A DNA stretch of 59,647 nt from an uncultured Lachnospiraceae bacterium (GCA_902783375.1 CACZQN010000060.1:1-59647), one strand, 5' to 3'; counted from the first letter of the stretch, positions 25,106-34,072 are shown. Notes: generated from the sequence alone by a model not told the origin. Numbers and translations: made by a program.

Positions 25106-25134
25106 ATCATACGCCATTGCCACTTTCTTGTCAA
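25106..25134 (-). promoter_or_regulatory. Promoter of the feoA-feoA-feoB operon
   Basis: TTGACA (25129-25134), 17-nt spacer, TATGAT (25106-25111). CTAAC (on the minus strand at 25082-25086) and GTTAGG half-sites lie 15-50 nt downstream, as expected for a DtxR-type operator, but they are further apart than in the two compact boxes. Confidence 0.8.
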
Positions 25135-25162
25135 GGGTTTTTCTGACCGTTTCCCCTCCTTT

Positions 25163-26266
25163 TTACAGCAGCTTTCGAAATGCTGTCGGAAGTGCAACTT
25201 TCTCCCGGAGTTCTTTCTCCGTCACGGCAAATCGTCCTTCCGGCAGTTCTTTTTCCGGGCGGGCAACGCGGATCCGCACCGGCCACATCTCCCACTCCAC
25301 ATGGGTAAAGATATGCCGGACGGCTTCTTCTTCTTCGATTTCCGTATCCGGCAGCAGCGTCAGGCCCATGGATTCGACAAGGTGCGGCAGTTCCTGAACC
25401 GGAATTCTGCCATTGACATTCGGGAATTCAAAGAGTCCCCCCAGAAGGCCTTTCTCCGGTCTCCTTGAAAGGATATAGCCGGCCGCATCCTCCTGATCTT
25501 CCACGCCGTTCTCCTCCGTCCGCAGAATCAGGACGGTCAGGACCTCTTTCCTCCGCTCCTTCTTCGTGCGCTTCACCGGGAACTGTTCTTCTTCTCCCCG
25601 CTCATGCGCCTGGCAGAGATGCGCCGCAGCGAGCGGGCAGTTCCGGCAGACCGGCGCCGCATTCGGCAGACAGACGGTCGCGCCGAGATCCATGATTCCC
25701 TGCGTCATGGCACCGGCAGCGGTTCCCGACGGATAGACAGCCGTCAGCGACTCTGCCAGTTCTCTCCGAAACGCCATGTCCGCGATATCCCGGTCGTCCG
25801 CAAGGACTCTCGTAAACACACGCAGAACATTTCCATCCACGGCAGCGACCGGCTGGCCGAACGCAATGGACGCGATCGCACCGGCCGTATAAGCGCCGAT
25901 TCCGGGCAGTTTCTGCAGTCCCTCCGCCGTCTCCGGGAAATGACCGCCGTATGCCTCGTGCAGCGCCTGCGCCGCCTTTTTCAGGTTCCGCATGCGGGAA
26001 TAATAGCCGAGTCCCTCCCAGAGCTTCATCAGGGTCTCATCGTCCCCTTCCGCCAGGGAAGCAAGATCCGGATAGACCGAAAGGAAGCGCTCATAATATG
26101 GAATCACCGCCTCCACGCGGGTCTGCTGCAGCATGATCTCCGACAGCCAGACATGGTAGGGCTCCCGGTCTCTTCTCCAGGGCAGTTCTCTTGCATGCTC
26201 CTGGTACCACAGAAGGATCGGCCGGACGGTCGCCGCCAGCCGTTCCTGCACTTCCTGCTTATTCAA
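25163..26266 (-). CDS. mutY: A/G-specific adenine glycosylase
   Basis: 367 residues. The catalytic helix-hairpin-helix region is '[18 protein letters not shown]' with the downstream Asp, the N-terminus has '[21 protein letters not shown]', and the Fe-S cluster is C-X6-C-X2-C-X5-C ('[13 protein letters not shown]'). A NUDIX-like domain ends it. MutY removes A opposite 8-oxo-G. The start is TTG: the codon at 26266 has GGAGG 6 nt upstream, inside the end of exoA. TTG at 26272 is less well spaced. Confidence 0.92.
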   Translation of the reverse strand: MNKQEVQERLAATVRPILLWYQEHARELPWRRDREPYHVWLSEIMLQQTRVEAVIPYYERFLSVYPDLASLAEGDDETLMKLWEGLGYYSRMRNLKKAAQALHEAYGGHFPETAEGLQKLPGIGAYTAGAIASIAFGQPVAAVDGNVLRVFTRVLADDRDIADMAFRRELAESLTAVYPSGTAAGAMTQGIMDLGATVCLPNAAPVCRNCPLAAAHLCQAHERGEEEQFPVKRTKKERRKEVLTVLILRTEENGVEDQEDAAGYILSRRPEKGLLGGLFEFPNVNGRIPVQELPHLVESMGLTLLPDTEIEEEEAVRHIFTHVEWEMWPVRIRVARPEKELPEGRFAVTEKELREKVALPTAFRKLL

Positions 26267-27014
26267 AATCAACCTCCACCGGGCAGTGATCGGATCCGAA
26301 TACTTCCGTGTGGATTCCGGCTCCCGTTAAGCGTGGTCTGAGGGCATCAGAGACGCAGAAATAATCGATTCTCCATCCCGCATTCTTTTCTCTTGCGCGG
26401 AAGCGGTAGGACCACCACGAATAGACATCCTTCGTGTCCGGATTGAAATAGCGCCAGGTATCGGTAAAACCGGCACCGAGAAGCTCGGTCATCTTCTGCC
26501 GCTCTTCATCCGTGAATCCCGCGTTGTGGTGATTGGTCTTCGGATTCTTCAGATCGATCTCCTGGTGCGCCACATTCAGATCGCCGCAGAATACCACCGG
26601 TTTCTTCTCCTCGAGTTTCTTCAGATATGCACGGAAAGCATCCTCCCATTCCATCCGGTAGGACAGTCTGGAGAGGTCTTCCTTCGAATTCGGGGTATAG
26701 CAGGTCACGAGGAAATGATCCGCGAATTCTGCTGTGATGACTCTTCCCTCGTGGTCGTGCTCCTCGATGCCGAGGCCATAGCTGACCGACAGCGGTTCCG
26801 TCTTCGTAAAGATCGCCGTCCCGGAGTATCCCTTCTTCTCCGCATAATTCCAGTACTGGTGATATCCCGGAAGATCCAGTTCAATCTGGCCGGCCTGCAG
26901 CTTCGTCTCCTGCAGGCAGAAGGCATCTGCATCAATCTCCTTGAAAAAGGTGTAAAAATCCCCTTTCCCTGCGCAGGCCCGCAGGCCATTCACATTCCAC
27001 GAGATGTATTTCAT
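26259..27014 (-). CDS. exoA: Exodeoxyribonuclease III / AP endonuclease
   Basis: 251 residues. '[14 protein letters not shown]', 'LQETKL', '[13 protein letters not shown]' and '[10 protein letters not shown]' are the conserved motifs of the Mg-dependent ExoIII/APE1 fold. It cuts DNA at abasic sites, the step after MutY. Its ATG overlaps the upstream stop (ATGA), and its own end overlaps the mutY start, so exoA and mutY form a repair unit. Confidence 0.95.
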   Translation of the reverse strand: MKYISWNVNGLRACAGKGDFYTFFKEIDADAFCLQETKLQAGQIELDLPGYHQYWNYAEKKGYSGTAIFTKTEPLSVSYGLGIEEHDHEGRVITAEFADHFLVTCYTPNSKEDLSRLSYRMEWEDAFRAYLKKLEEKKPVVFCGDLNVAHQEIDLKNPKTNHHNAGFTDEERQKMTELLGAGFTDTWRYFNPDTKDVYSWWSYRFRAREKNAGWRIDYFCVSDALRPRLTGAGIHTEVFGSDHCPVEVDFE

Positions 27015-28465
27015 CGCTCCGTGTCCTCCTGTCTTTCGTGGTTCTCTCTGCAGACATCCGCAAACCAGACAAACAGCGGTGTCATATCCGGTCCTTCCGG
27101 CGGTTCTCTGTGTTCCTGGCGCATGCGCTCCGGGTGATACTGAACGCCCCAGACCGGCAGCTCTTTGTGCCGGATCTCCTCGATCACGCCGTCCGGCGAG
27201 AATGCCGTTGCTTCAAGACTGTCCGCCAGAACACCGATCTTCACGTTGTGTCTGGAGTTGATATAGAACTCCTCACCAAACAACGGCCTGGTTACAGAAT
27301 GCTCCCCGGCCTCGCACAGATGGAAGGTCATCATGTGCTCAATCCCGCTCTCTTTCTTGAAATACGGATGCAGCGTTCCGCCGAAATAGGTATTCATCCG
27401 CTGCAGGCCGAGGCAGATTCCAAAGCATGGTTTGCGCACGCGGACAAAGGCATCGAGCAGGGCTTCATCCGTCTTCGGCCGCTCTTTCCCTTCCACATCC
27501 TGCACTTCATCCCGCCTTGCCGGATCCGGCATAAAGGAGAAGCTTCCGGTGAGAATCATCCCGTCACAGAGATCGGCATAGTCGCTGAAGGATCTGTCTG
27601 AAGCAGAGATGACCGGAACCGCACCGCCGGCGGCAACAGCCTCTGAATAGGTCTTGTTCGTGACAAATGCCTTCGACAGGAACTGCCGGTCAAGCGCCGA
27701 TCCGCCATTGACCAGAATGAGCGGCTTCTCCGGATTCTGACCGGCATGATGCCGGACGTTCAGTCCTTCCTTCTCTTCGGACTTGATTCCTTCAATCCAT
27801 GCCCGGATGATCCGTTCATCCGCAGGAATCACTCCCTTGCCATCTTCTATCTCATGCGCACGTTCCGGATGCCAGAGCACGCCAAGGATCTTTCCCGATG
27901 CATCCGAAAAACCATCCACCAGCCCGGTCTCTGCAGTCGCTTCCGGAGAAAGTCCCTCTGCAAGCTGTGCGATCGCGGTATCATAATCCCGGACCGTCTC
28001 CAGGCGATCCCCCAGGATCTCCGCAAGTCTCCCGCCAAGATCCTCTTCCGTCCGGTCCCCTTTCCGGATCCCTTCCGGCAGATGCTTCAGGAGCGTTCCG
28101 CCGAGGGCCACGTTGATGACCTCCGCTCCCCGGCCGATTCCGAGCACCGGCTTGCCGGCTGCATGAAACCGCCTGAAGAGACCGAAGTCGAAATCATCCC
28201 GGGTATTCGAGTATCCGTCCAGTTCCCCGAAATTCTCGACAATCTCCCCGTACCAGGCAGGCTGAATCCGCCCGCCGCCGGTCAGCAGCAGGCCGTCAAA
28301 CCGCGCGGCGTACTCGTCCAGAGCGCGGATATCCGCCGCCACGACCGGAATCCCGCCGCATGCGGCAACCATATCCCCGTAGGCTCTGCTGATGACAAAG
28401 TGTCTCGCGCCGAAAGAACCGTCAAATCCATCTTCCGTGACAATCAGAATCGTTGGTTTTCTCAT
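27011..28465 (-). CDS. Tandem class-I amidotransferase-like protein; N-terminal half lacks the catalytic Cys
   Basis: 484 residues made of two peptidase-C26 (PuuD-like) domains. The C-terminal one has the nucleophile elbow '[12 protein letters not shown]' and 'QYHPE', so Cys and His-Glu are present. The N-terminal one reads '[12 protein letters not shown]', with Gly at the Cys position, while 'LWHPERAHE' is kept. Family members hydrolyse gamma-glutamyl amides. The N-half is probably non-catalytic. Start at 28465 (GGGAG 5 nt upstream); ATG at 28468 is an alternative. It directly follows a terminator-like hairpin and overlaps exoA. Confidence 0.82.
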   Translation of the reverse strand: MRKPTILIVTEDGFDGSFGARHFVISRAYGDMVAACGGIPVVAADIRALDEYAARFDGLLLTGGGRIQPAWYGEIVENFGELDGYSNTRDDFDFGLFRRFHAAGKPVLGIGRGAEVINVALGGTLLKHLPEGIRKGDRTEEDLGGRLAEILGDRLETVRDYDTAIAQLAEGLSPEATAETGLVDGFSDASGKILGVLWHPERAHEIEDGKGVIPADERIIRAWIEGIKSEEKEGLNVRHHAGQNPEKPLILVNGGSALDRQFLSKAFVTNKTYSEAVAAGGAVPVISASDRSFSDYADLCDGMILTGSFSFMPDPARRDEVQDVEGKERPKTDEALLDAFVRVRKPCFGICLGLQRMNTYFGGTLHPYFKKESGIEHMMTFHLCEAGEHSVTRPLFGEEFYINSRHNVKIGVLADSLEATAFSPDGVIEEIRHKELPVWGVQYHPERMRQEHREPPEGPDMTPLFVWFADVCRENHERQEDTER

Positions 28466-28475
28466 CATTTCTCCC

Positions 28476-28507
28476 AAAAAAGGCTGCCGCAAAAAAGGCG
28501 GCAGCCT
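28476..28507 (-). terminator. Intrinsic terminator after the Gfo/Idh oxidoreductase gene
   Basis: A 10-bp perfect stem AGGCTGCCGC/GCGGCAGCCT, 7-nt loop, then TTTTTT on the minus strand. The T run is followed at once by the ribosome-binding site of the amidotransferase gene. Confidence 0.85.
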
Positions 28508-28536
28508 GATCTTCGTTCTCTATGCAGAAGTTCCGA

Positions 28537-29682
28537 TTACTGTTCGAACTTCACAACAACACCCTCTGCGTTCGACTTGCTGCAGGCTTCCATCAGACGA
28601 AGGACACGGAGTGCGTGCTCCTGGGTCACGATCTGCTCTTCCTTGCCCATGCAGGTCATCGCAAAGTTCTTGTACAATTCGTTACGGTCGTAGTCGATCT
28701 CCGGAAGCGGCTTCTCTTCGATCGAGTTTGCCATACGCGGAGCCATGGTCTTCGTCAGGCCTTCGCCTGCGAGGATCGGTGTTGTGTCCTTATCTTCCCA
28801 GCTGGTCAGGCGGACAATCTTACCATCCATCGGCTCAAAACCGAATCTCCACTTGTTGATCACAGCAGAACCGTGATTGCCATACATGGTCCAGAGCGGA
28901 AGGCTGATAAAATGGCAGGTACCGACTTCCAGAACTGCAGTCATGCCGCTCTCGAAGGTCAGATGCATTCTCAGGCCGTCTTCACATTCCTTGTTGGTGA
29001 TGTAGGTGTACTTTGCGAAGACTTCGGTGACCTTCTCCGGGATCATCTTCAGCAGACGGTCGATGATATGAACGCCCCAGTCGAGCATCATGCCGCCGCC
29101 GCACTCCTTGATGCCTCTCCAGTCGCCCGGGATACCACGGGAACCCATGATTCTGCACTCTACATGGAACGGCTCGCCGATCAGCTTCTCGTCATAGATC
29201 TTCTTCATGACAAGATAATCTTCATCCCACTCACGGTTCTGTCTCGGATAGAAAACCATACCGGTTTCCTTGGAAACAGCCATGACATCGAGAAGATCCT
29301 GGCTTGTGATCATGACAGGCTTCTCACAGAGTACGTGCTTGCCTGCTCTCATCGCCTTGATGGCCTGCTCTTTGTGGAAGTTGTTCGGAGTTGCAATCAG
29401 GATAGCGTCAACATCCGGATCCGCAAGCATTGCGTCATAGTTCTCATAGACGAACATGCCGTGGCCCTTTGCCCACTCGCATCTCTCCGGATCAATATCA
29501 TAAACACCTGCAAGTGCCATGATCTTCGAGATATCCGTTGTGACCTCGCTGTTGTACATCTTCTTGGTCACATCTGTAGCGAAATAAACCGCTGTTCCGG
29601 TCCCGTAATGCAGGGCAATTGCGTGTCCGCTTCCCATACCACCGCAGCCTACCAGGCCGATCTGAAAAAGTCCGTTCTTCAT
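28537..29682 (-). CDS. Gfo/Idh/MocA-family oxidoreductase
   Basis: 381 residues. An N-terminal NAD(P)-binding Rossmann fold ('FQIGLVGCGGMGSGHAIAL'), 'LIATPNNFHKEQAI' and 'CEKPV' (the conserved Lys) are followed by the C-terminal substrate domain. Such enzymes oxidise sugars or inositols; the substrate is not evident. ATG at 29682 has AGAGG 9 nt upstream; the 28 codons of open frame above it are not homologous. A promoter with a LacI-type operator precedes it, so it likely belongs to the sugar regulon of the nearby LacI protein. Confidence 0.9.
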   Translation of the reverse strand: MKNGLFQIGLVGCGGMGSGHAIALHYGTGTAVYFATDVTKKMYNSEVTTDISKIMALAGVYDIDPERCEWAKGHGMFVYENYDAMLADPDVDAILIATPNNFHKEQAIKAMRAGKHVLCEKPVMITSQDLLDVMAVSKETGMVFYPRQNREWDEDYLVMKKIYDEKLIGEPFHVECRIMGSRGIPGDWRGIKECGGGMMLDWGVHIIDRLLKMIPEKVTEVFAKYTYITNKECEDGLRMHLTFESGMTAVLEVGTCHFISLPLWTMYGNHGSAVINKWRFGFEPMDGKIVRLTSWEDKDTTPILAGEGLTKTMAPRMANSIEEKPLPEIDYDRNELYKNFAMTCMGKEEQIVTQEHALRVLRLMEACSKSNAEGVVVKFEQ

Positions 29683-29709
29683 AGCCGTAAACCTCTTTCT
29701 TATGTTATA

Positions 29710-29723
29710 TGTAATCGATTTCA
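29710..29723. promoter_or_regulatory. LacI-type operator at the oxidoreductase promoter
   Basis: TGTAATCGATTTCA, about 15-28 nt downstream of the -10 box. Its TGTAATCGA half is identical to the half-site of the perfect palindrome at 30675-30700. Confidence 0.6.
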
Positions 29724-29737
29724 GCACCACTGCCAGA

Positions 29738-29766
29738 ATTATAGTGCATGCCCCATCACTTTGCAA
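29738..29766 (-). promoter_or_regulatory. Promoter of the Gfo/Idh oxidoreductase gene
   Basis: TTGCAA (29761-29766), 17-nt spacer, TATAAT (29738-29743), 56 nt before the start codon. Confidence 0.75.
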
Positions 29767-29808
29767 GCGATATCTCAGAAGATTTTTTCTCTTTTCAAAT
29801 CTTGAAAC

Positions 29809-30285
29809 TCATCCTGCCCGTCTTTTCCGATACAGATGGATATACAGCGCTCTGCACAGGAAATACAGCAGATATCCGATCATCGTCCCGATGGTATTCA
29901 GGAAGATATCATCCACATCGCAGCTCCCGGTCATCGTGATCAGCTGGATCAGCTCCACGATCGCCGACAGCACACAGCCGCAGGTGATGATGAACCACCC
30001 GCTCTTCAGTCCGGGCGGCATGAGGATCGGCAGAAATGCCCCGAGCGGCACGAATGCGGCGATATTTCCGAGAATGTTGACTGCAAACAGGACCCACATC
30101 GCTCTCCGAAGAGAGAAATACCGCCCGATCTCCCGAAACGGAACCAGATTATACCGGATCTCATGGCTGCCCGTACGCCCCATGGTTTCGGAGAGAAACA
30201 AAAGATAGATCATCACAATAATATATAATATCAGAAGCAGGGTGGCGACGGGCCGCCAGATCTGCTCCGGTCGTTTGTTTTTCAT
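29809..30285 (-). CDS. VanZ-family membrane protein
   Basis: 158 residues with four membrane helices. 'RYNLVPFREIGRYF' after the first helix and 'NILGNIAAFVPLGAFLPIL' and 'DVDDIFLNTIGTMIGY' are VanZ-family signatures. VanZ proteins can raise teicoplanin resistance, but most chromosomal members have no assigned role. No other glycopeptide-resistance gene is near. The ribosome-binding site GGGAG is only 3 nt before the ATG. Confidence 0.88.
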   Translation of the reverse strand: MKNKRPEQIWRPVATLLLILYIIVMIYLLFLSETMGRTGSHEIRYNLVPFREIGRYFSLRRAMWVLFAVNILGNIAAFVPLGAFLPILMPPGLKSGWFIITCGCVLSAIVELIQLITMTGSCDVDDIFLNTIGTMIGYLLYFLCRALYIHLYRKRRAG

Positions 30286-30407
30286 AATCTCCCGCTATTT
30301 CACGATGGTGCAGCGCGATCTGCGCCGCCATGTTCCATACAGCAGGCATATTTTACCATGATTCCCTTCCCGATTTCAACAGAAATGTGGAGAAGATGGA
30401 TATAATT

Positions 30408-30601
30408 GTTACGATTCACGGTCCCACCCCCGCAGGCCTCAGACCATCTGTGCTTCGCACATCTGCCGCGCCTTCGGCGCTTTTGTCTGAGGCTGTGGCG
30501 GCGGTTCCTGTTTCACAGGCCTCACACGAATTGGTGATCGGACCCGTTCATGAAATCATGACGGGTCCGGATTACCAATTCGTTCGGCCGTGAATCGTAA
30601 C
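30408..30601. repeat. Composite structured repeat, copy C
   Basis: Closed by a 14-bp perfect stem (30408-30421 with 30588-30601; arm GTTACGATTCACGG). Inside: a branched unit (30436-30493) closed by GCCTCAGAC/GTCTGAGGC holding hairpins TGTGC-TTC-GCACA and GCGCC-TTC-GGCGC; then a long hairpin (30527-30582) of arms CGAATTGGT, GGACCCGT and CATGA. The order and architecture match copy E and, reversed, copy A, although most bases differ. No gene overlaps it. Confidence 0.8.
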
Positions 30602-30610
30602 CTGTTATAC

Positions 30611-30648
30611 AAAAAACCACCGGCACAGAAAGGATCTCCTGTACCGGC
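30611..30648 (-). terminator. Intrinsic terminator downstream of the lacI gene and its orphan promoter
   Basis: CCGGTACAG pairs with CTGTGCCGG (one wobble) around an 11-nt loop; GGTTTTTTG follows on the minus strand. Confidence 0.8.
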
Positions 30649-30698
30649 GGAATTGGGGGTGGGCTAGGTTGAACTTGTAATCGAAACGTTTCGATTAC
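30612..30698 (-). ncRNA. Candidate LacI-controlled small RNA of about 90 nt
   Basis: The transcript predicted from the promoter at 30705-30733 begins inside the operator palindrome and ends at the terminator at 30611-30648. It has no ATG or ribosome-binding site. Before the terminator is a C-rich unpaired stretch (CCCACCCCC), a feature used by some Firmicute small RNAs to bind G-rich ribosome-binding sites. It could instead be the remnant leader of a lost sugar operon. Confidence 0.45.
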
Positions 30699-30700
30699 AA
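30675..30700. promoter_or_regulatory. Perfect 26-bp palindrome, LacI-family operator
   Basis: TTGTAATCGAAAC followed directly by its reverse complement; the central CG and AACGTT core are typical of LacI/GalR operators. It covers the predicted start point of the promoter at 30705-30733 and lies 10 nt after the lacI stop codon. Confidence 0.8.
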
Positions 30701-30704
30701 TAAC

Positions 30705-30733
30705 ACTATATCATTGTCTTAACGGATTGTCAA
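30705..30733 (-). promoter_or_regulatory. Near-consensus promoter overlapping the 3' end of the lacI gene
   Basis: TTGACA (30728-30733), 17-nt spacer, TATAGT (30705-30710). The -35 is inside the last lacI codons and the -10 abuts the stop codon. Confidence 0.75.
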
Positions 30734-31766
30734 GATTTTTTTCTCTCAATTTCACACTATTTCGCTGAATTAAAATGTATTTCTGCTTTTCCGGTATCTT
30801 TTTGATAAAGTTTTCCGGGTCTCTTCCCTCAATCTGTTCGATCATCGCCGCGATCAGGTTGGACAGGCTGTCATCATTTGTGAAAAAGTCGGCAACTTCC
30901 GTTGTCAGTTCCGGTAGGACGACCGAAGACAGTTCATAATTTCCCTGGCCGATGACGGAAAGGTCCTCCGGGATCCGGATTCCCATCCGCTGAAATTGAA
31001 ACAGGCCGCCGATAGCCAGCTCATCATTTGCAAAAAAGACCGCATCAATATCGTGCTTCTCAAGAAATCGCTTCCCGATCTCCTCTGCTGCCCTGCGTCC
31101 ATCCGCGACACGGGCACCGGCCACTTCAAAGACAATCTCCTCATCCGACTTCAGTCCGTTCTGCCGCAGCCCCTTCAGGTACCCGTCATATCTGCGCCGG
31201 ATATCCGGAAGATCAAACCGTCCTCTGACAAATGCAATTCTTCTGTGCCCGGTTTCTGCAAGATAGGTCACCGACAGGATTCCCTGCTCATCAGAAGCTT
31301 CAAAGAAATTCCTGGCCTTCCCATACACCTCCGGCTTTCCGATGGTGTAGATCGGGTAAGAATCGGTCGCATACTGGGCAATCAGTTCCGCAGGGATCAG
31401 GGAGGTGAACACAATGACGCCATCTCCCCAGCGTTCCGTGATGAACCGGTACGCATCCTCCTGGTTCTCATCATTCACAGTCGCGACCAGAAGACTGTAC
31501 TGATATCCGGACAGGATCTTCCGCAGCCGCCGTACCAGATCCTGATAATAGTTGAGTGCATCTTCGTGGACAATCAGGATGATCAGATTAATCTTGCCCG
31601 CCTTCAGCATCCTGCCGACCGTATTCGGGTAATACTGCAGTTCCTCTGCCTTCTCATGGACACGGTTCCGGGTCTGCTCGGTCACACGCGGATCATCCCG
31701 GAGCGCCAGTGAGACGGTTGAGACAGAAAGCCCAAGTTCTCTGGCGATATCTTTAATTCCAGCCAT
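30711..31766 (-). CDS. LacI/GalR-family transcriptional repressor
   Basis: 351 residues. The N-terminal helix-turn-helix is 'IKDIARELGLSVSTVSLAL' with a hinge helix region, followed by a periplasmic-binding-protein-like ligand domain ('ILIVHEDALNYYQDL', 'AIGGLFQFQRMGIRIPEDLSVIG'). The ligand is probably a sugar. It lies 78 nt after a rhamnosidase-like gene. Matching palindromic operators lie at its own 3' end and at the oxidoreductase promoter, so these are likely targets. Confidence 0.92.
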   Translation of the reverse strand: MAGIKDIARELGLSVSTVSLALRDDPRVTEQTRNRVHEKAEELQYYPNTVGRMLKAGKINLIILIVHEDALNYYQDLVRRLRKILSGYQYSLLVATVNDENQEDAYRFITERWGDGVIVFTSLIPAELIAQYATDSYPIYTIGKPEVYGKARNFFEASDEQGILSVTYLAETGHRRIAFVRGRFDLPDIRRRYDGYLKGLRQNGLKSDEEIVFEVAGARVADGRRAAEEIGKRFLEKHDIDAVFFANDELAIGGLFQFQRMGIRIPEDLSVIGQGNYELSSVVLPELTTEVADFFTNDDSLSNLIAAMIEQIEGRDPENFIKKIPEKQKYILIQRNSVKLREKNLDNPLRQ

Positions 31767-31844
31767 ATTTCATCTCCATATTTCGTGGGGAATGCTGTTT
31801 CTGTTTCCCGCTGCTGTTTTCTGTTCCGCTGTTCCCATCTGGTC

Positions 31845-33863
31845 TTACCAGCGATACCGGGTTCCTTCCTGCAGCCGGAAATGTTTCTTTCCGAGAGTTA
31901 CTTCTCCCCTGATCCCGGCATCTGCTTCTATGCTGCCATGTTCTCCCGCAAGATGTACATGGACCAGACCTTCCCGGACCGGAACCGCAAACCGAATGTC
32001 TACGCCGAGGACGTTCCGGACCGCCGGATCAGCGGCGGCAGGCGAGATGATGACGCTTCCATCTTCAAGGACCTGCACGCCCGCCACATAGCGCTGCAGC
32101 AGATAGATCGGGCTGCAGCTCCAGGCATGACAGAGCGATTTTTCAAATGGTCTGCCGTACATCTGGTAGTGCTCCGCCCCCGACTCCGATGGGTCAAACT
32201 GTTCATATAGCGTCGTCGCACCGGTCGAGAGCATCGCGCCATAGTAATCCGTCAGATCCCGCAGGAAATCCTCCAGATCACCCTCCTCACAACGCACCAT
32301 ATTTTCATAGAACTTGAAATACGGTGTCGTGATCTGCCGGATCTCCGGATTCAGGATGACATTCCGGTAGATCGCCGACTTCTCCTCTTCTGCCAGGCCC
32401 AGGAAAAGATATGCCAGGGTATTCGTGTGCCGTGTGATGTTTTTCTTGCCCGATTCAAAGGAATCCATAAAGATGCTCTCTTCCGGAATCCTGTAAAAGG
32501 CCAGAATCTTGTCCTTCAGTTTCATCGATTCTGCTTTCCAGAACGATCCATCTTTTCCTAACAGTTCACAGATCTTTGCAAAGGAATCCATCGCCTTTGC
32601 CAGGAGAATCTGCTCCCCGCAGAGCGCACCTTCCTTATCCATCGGTGCCCAGTCGATGAAGACCCAGTCTTCTCCCTGGCCGCGGATGAAGCCGTCTTCC
32701 GATCTTCTTCCATTGCAGAATTCCATCACAGCCTTCGCCTGCGGGAAGATCTGGTGCAGATACTGCTCGTCCCGGTAGGCGCTGTAGTATTCCCACAGGC
32801 TCATGATCCAGAAATAACTGTAGTCCATGATTGTATTGATGTACTGGACCACCGGCAGACCGCCGCCGAGTTCTGTCAGCGTCCGCTTCTCGAGTTCCTG
32901 ATCGCGGTAGAGGTAATGATTCACGAAGAAACTCTGGTAGGCATCGGCAGACCATACCCAGCCATCCCGCTTGATGCCGTCGAGGATGAATTCCCGGCAG
33001 TTCAGGTGGAACGTATATTCTGCCACGTCAAAGACCTGGTTGATCAGCGCATTCTCACAGGAGAAGGACGCCCGTACATTCACCGGAAGCATCTCCGTGC
33101 ATGCAGTGAACCGGCAGGCCGTCAGCGCCACCGGATCATCTCCCGTAAGAAATACATAGCGGAATGCGCAGGCAGGGCAGCGGACCGTCCCATCCTCCGG
33201 TACTTCTTCTCTCCGGATCACACACCATTCGGGATCCAGCGCTTCTTCTCTCGATTCTCCGAAACGGATCCGGATCTTTCCGCAGTTCTCCGGAAGATCT
33301 GTCATCACAATCCTTCCGAAGCATTCCCTGCCGAAGTCATAGAGGATTCCGTTCTCTCCTGCTTCTGTCTGCACCATCTCCTCTGCAGCCGGTGCAATCG
33401 CTTCCTCCTGAAACGGGAATTGAACCGGCGGCTTCTCCGGATCCGGAAACAGACTGGAGCAGCCAACAGCTGTGAAGGCGCCGGATGTATCATCCGCCTC
33501 CCAGTCCCGGTCCGTCTCAATCGCGCCATCCAGATATAATGCGGCAAATGTGTCCCCTGCCATCACGCGGATCTGGATCACATACTCCCCGGCAGGAAGC
33601 GCAATGGACGAGCTTCCCCAGAGCTTCTGCTCACCGAAAGGCAGAAACTGTTCCCCGAAAAGGGATACCGTATACGCGCCTGTTGCATGAATGGAAACCA
33701 TCCCACCTTCGGTCCGGATCTTCTTCCGGAATCGCACGCAAGCGTCCGGGCTGTACAGTTTCCACACGGGCGGTTCCAGATATCCATAGTTCTGCCGTCT
33801 GGTATGGACAAGCCTGCCGTGATACTTCTCAAAGTCTCCAAATTTCCAGATCCATGCTGCCAT
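31845..33863 (-). CDS. Alpha-L-rhamnosidase-like glycoside hydrolase (six-hairpin fold)
   Basis: 672 residues. N-terminal beta-rich modules ('LYSPDACVRFRKKIRTEGG') precede an (alpha/alpha)6 catalytic barrel with 'LDGIKRDGWVWSADAYQS', the position of the general acid region in GH78-type enzymes, and 'GEDWVFIDWAPMDKEGALCG'. No signal peptide, so it acts inside the cell on imported oligosaccharides. The start at 33863 has AAAGGA; 44 codons of open frame upstream are not homologous. Family sure to the fold level; substrate uncertain. Confidence 0.78.
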   Translation of the reverse strand: MAAWIWKFGDFEKYHGRLVHTRRQNYGYLEPPVWKLYSPDACVRFRKKIRTEGGMVSIHATGAYTVSLFGEQFLPFGEQKLWGSSSIALPAGEYVIQIRVMAGDTFAALYLDGAIETDRDWEADDTSGAFTAVGCSSLFPDPEKPPVQFPFQEEAIAPAAEEMVQTEAGENGILYDFGRECFGRIVMTDLPENCGKIRIRFGESREEALDPEWCVIRREEVPEDGTVRCPACAFRYVFLTGDDPVALTACRFTACTEMLPVNVRASFSCENALINQVFDVAEYTFHLNCREFILDGIKRDGWVWSADAYQSFFVNHYLYRDQELEKRTLTELGGGLPVVQYINTIMDYSYFWIMSLWEYYSAYRDEQYLHQIFPQAKAVMEFCNGRRSEDGFIRGQGEDWVFIDWAPMDKEGALCGEQILLAKAMDSFAKICELLGKDGSFWKAESMKLKDKILAFYRIPEESIFMDSFESGKKNITRHTNTLAYLFLGLAEEEKSAIYRNVILNPEIRQITTPYFKFYENMVRCEEGDLEDFLRDLTDYYGAMLSTGATTLYEQFDPSESGAEHYQMYGRPFEKSLCHAWSCSPIYLLQRYVAGVQVLEDGSVIISPAAADPAVRNVLGVDIRFAVPVREGLVHVHLAGEHGSIEADAGIRGEVTLGKKHFRLQEGTRYRW

Positions 33864-33900
33864 CTGTTTCTGTCCTTTCCCGGAATGTATAGTTAGAGTC

Positions 33901-33929
33901 AGCATAGCATTTTCTGCATCATCCGTCAA
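33901..33929 (-). promoter_or_regulatory. Predicted promoter of the rhamnosidase-lacI gene pair
   Basis: TTGACG (33924-33929), 17-nt spacer, TATGCT (33901-33906), 38 nt before the start codon. No copy of the LacI palindrome is seen here. Confidence 0.6.
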
Positions 33930-34072
33930 ATCATTCCTTTCGTTCTCTGTCAGAAATCCGTTTGAACTCCTTCTTGCATCCATGCAGGCTTTCATGATAA
34001 GATGTCATGGTATATGTCTGCAGATTCCTGCAGTGCAGATCGGAATCACTTTACAGAAGGAAACATCACTTT

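Noticed and set aside
29809-30285. Glycopeptide resistance gene
   Set aside because: VanZ-family proteins are common and no vanR/S/H/A/X-type gene is nearby; resistance should not be inferred.
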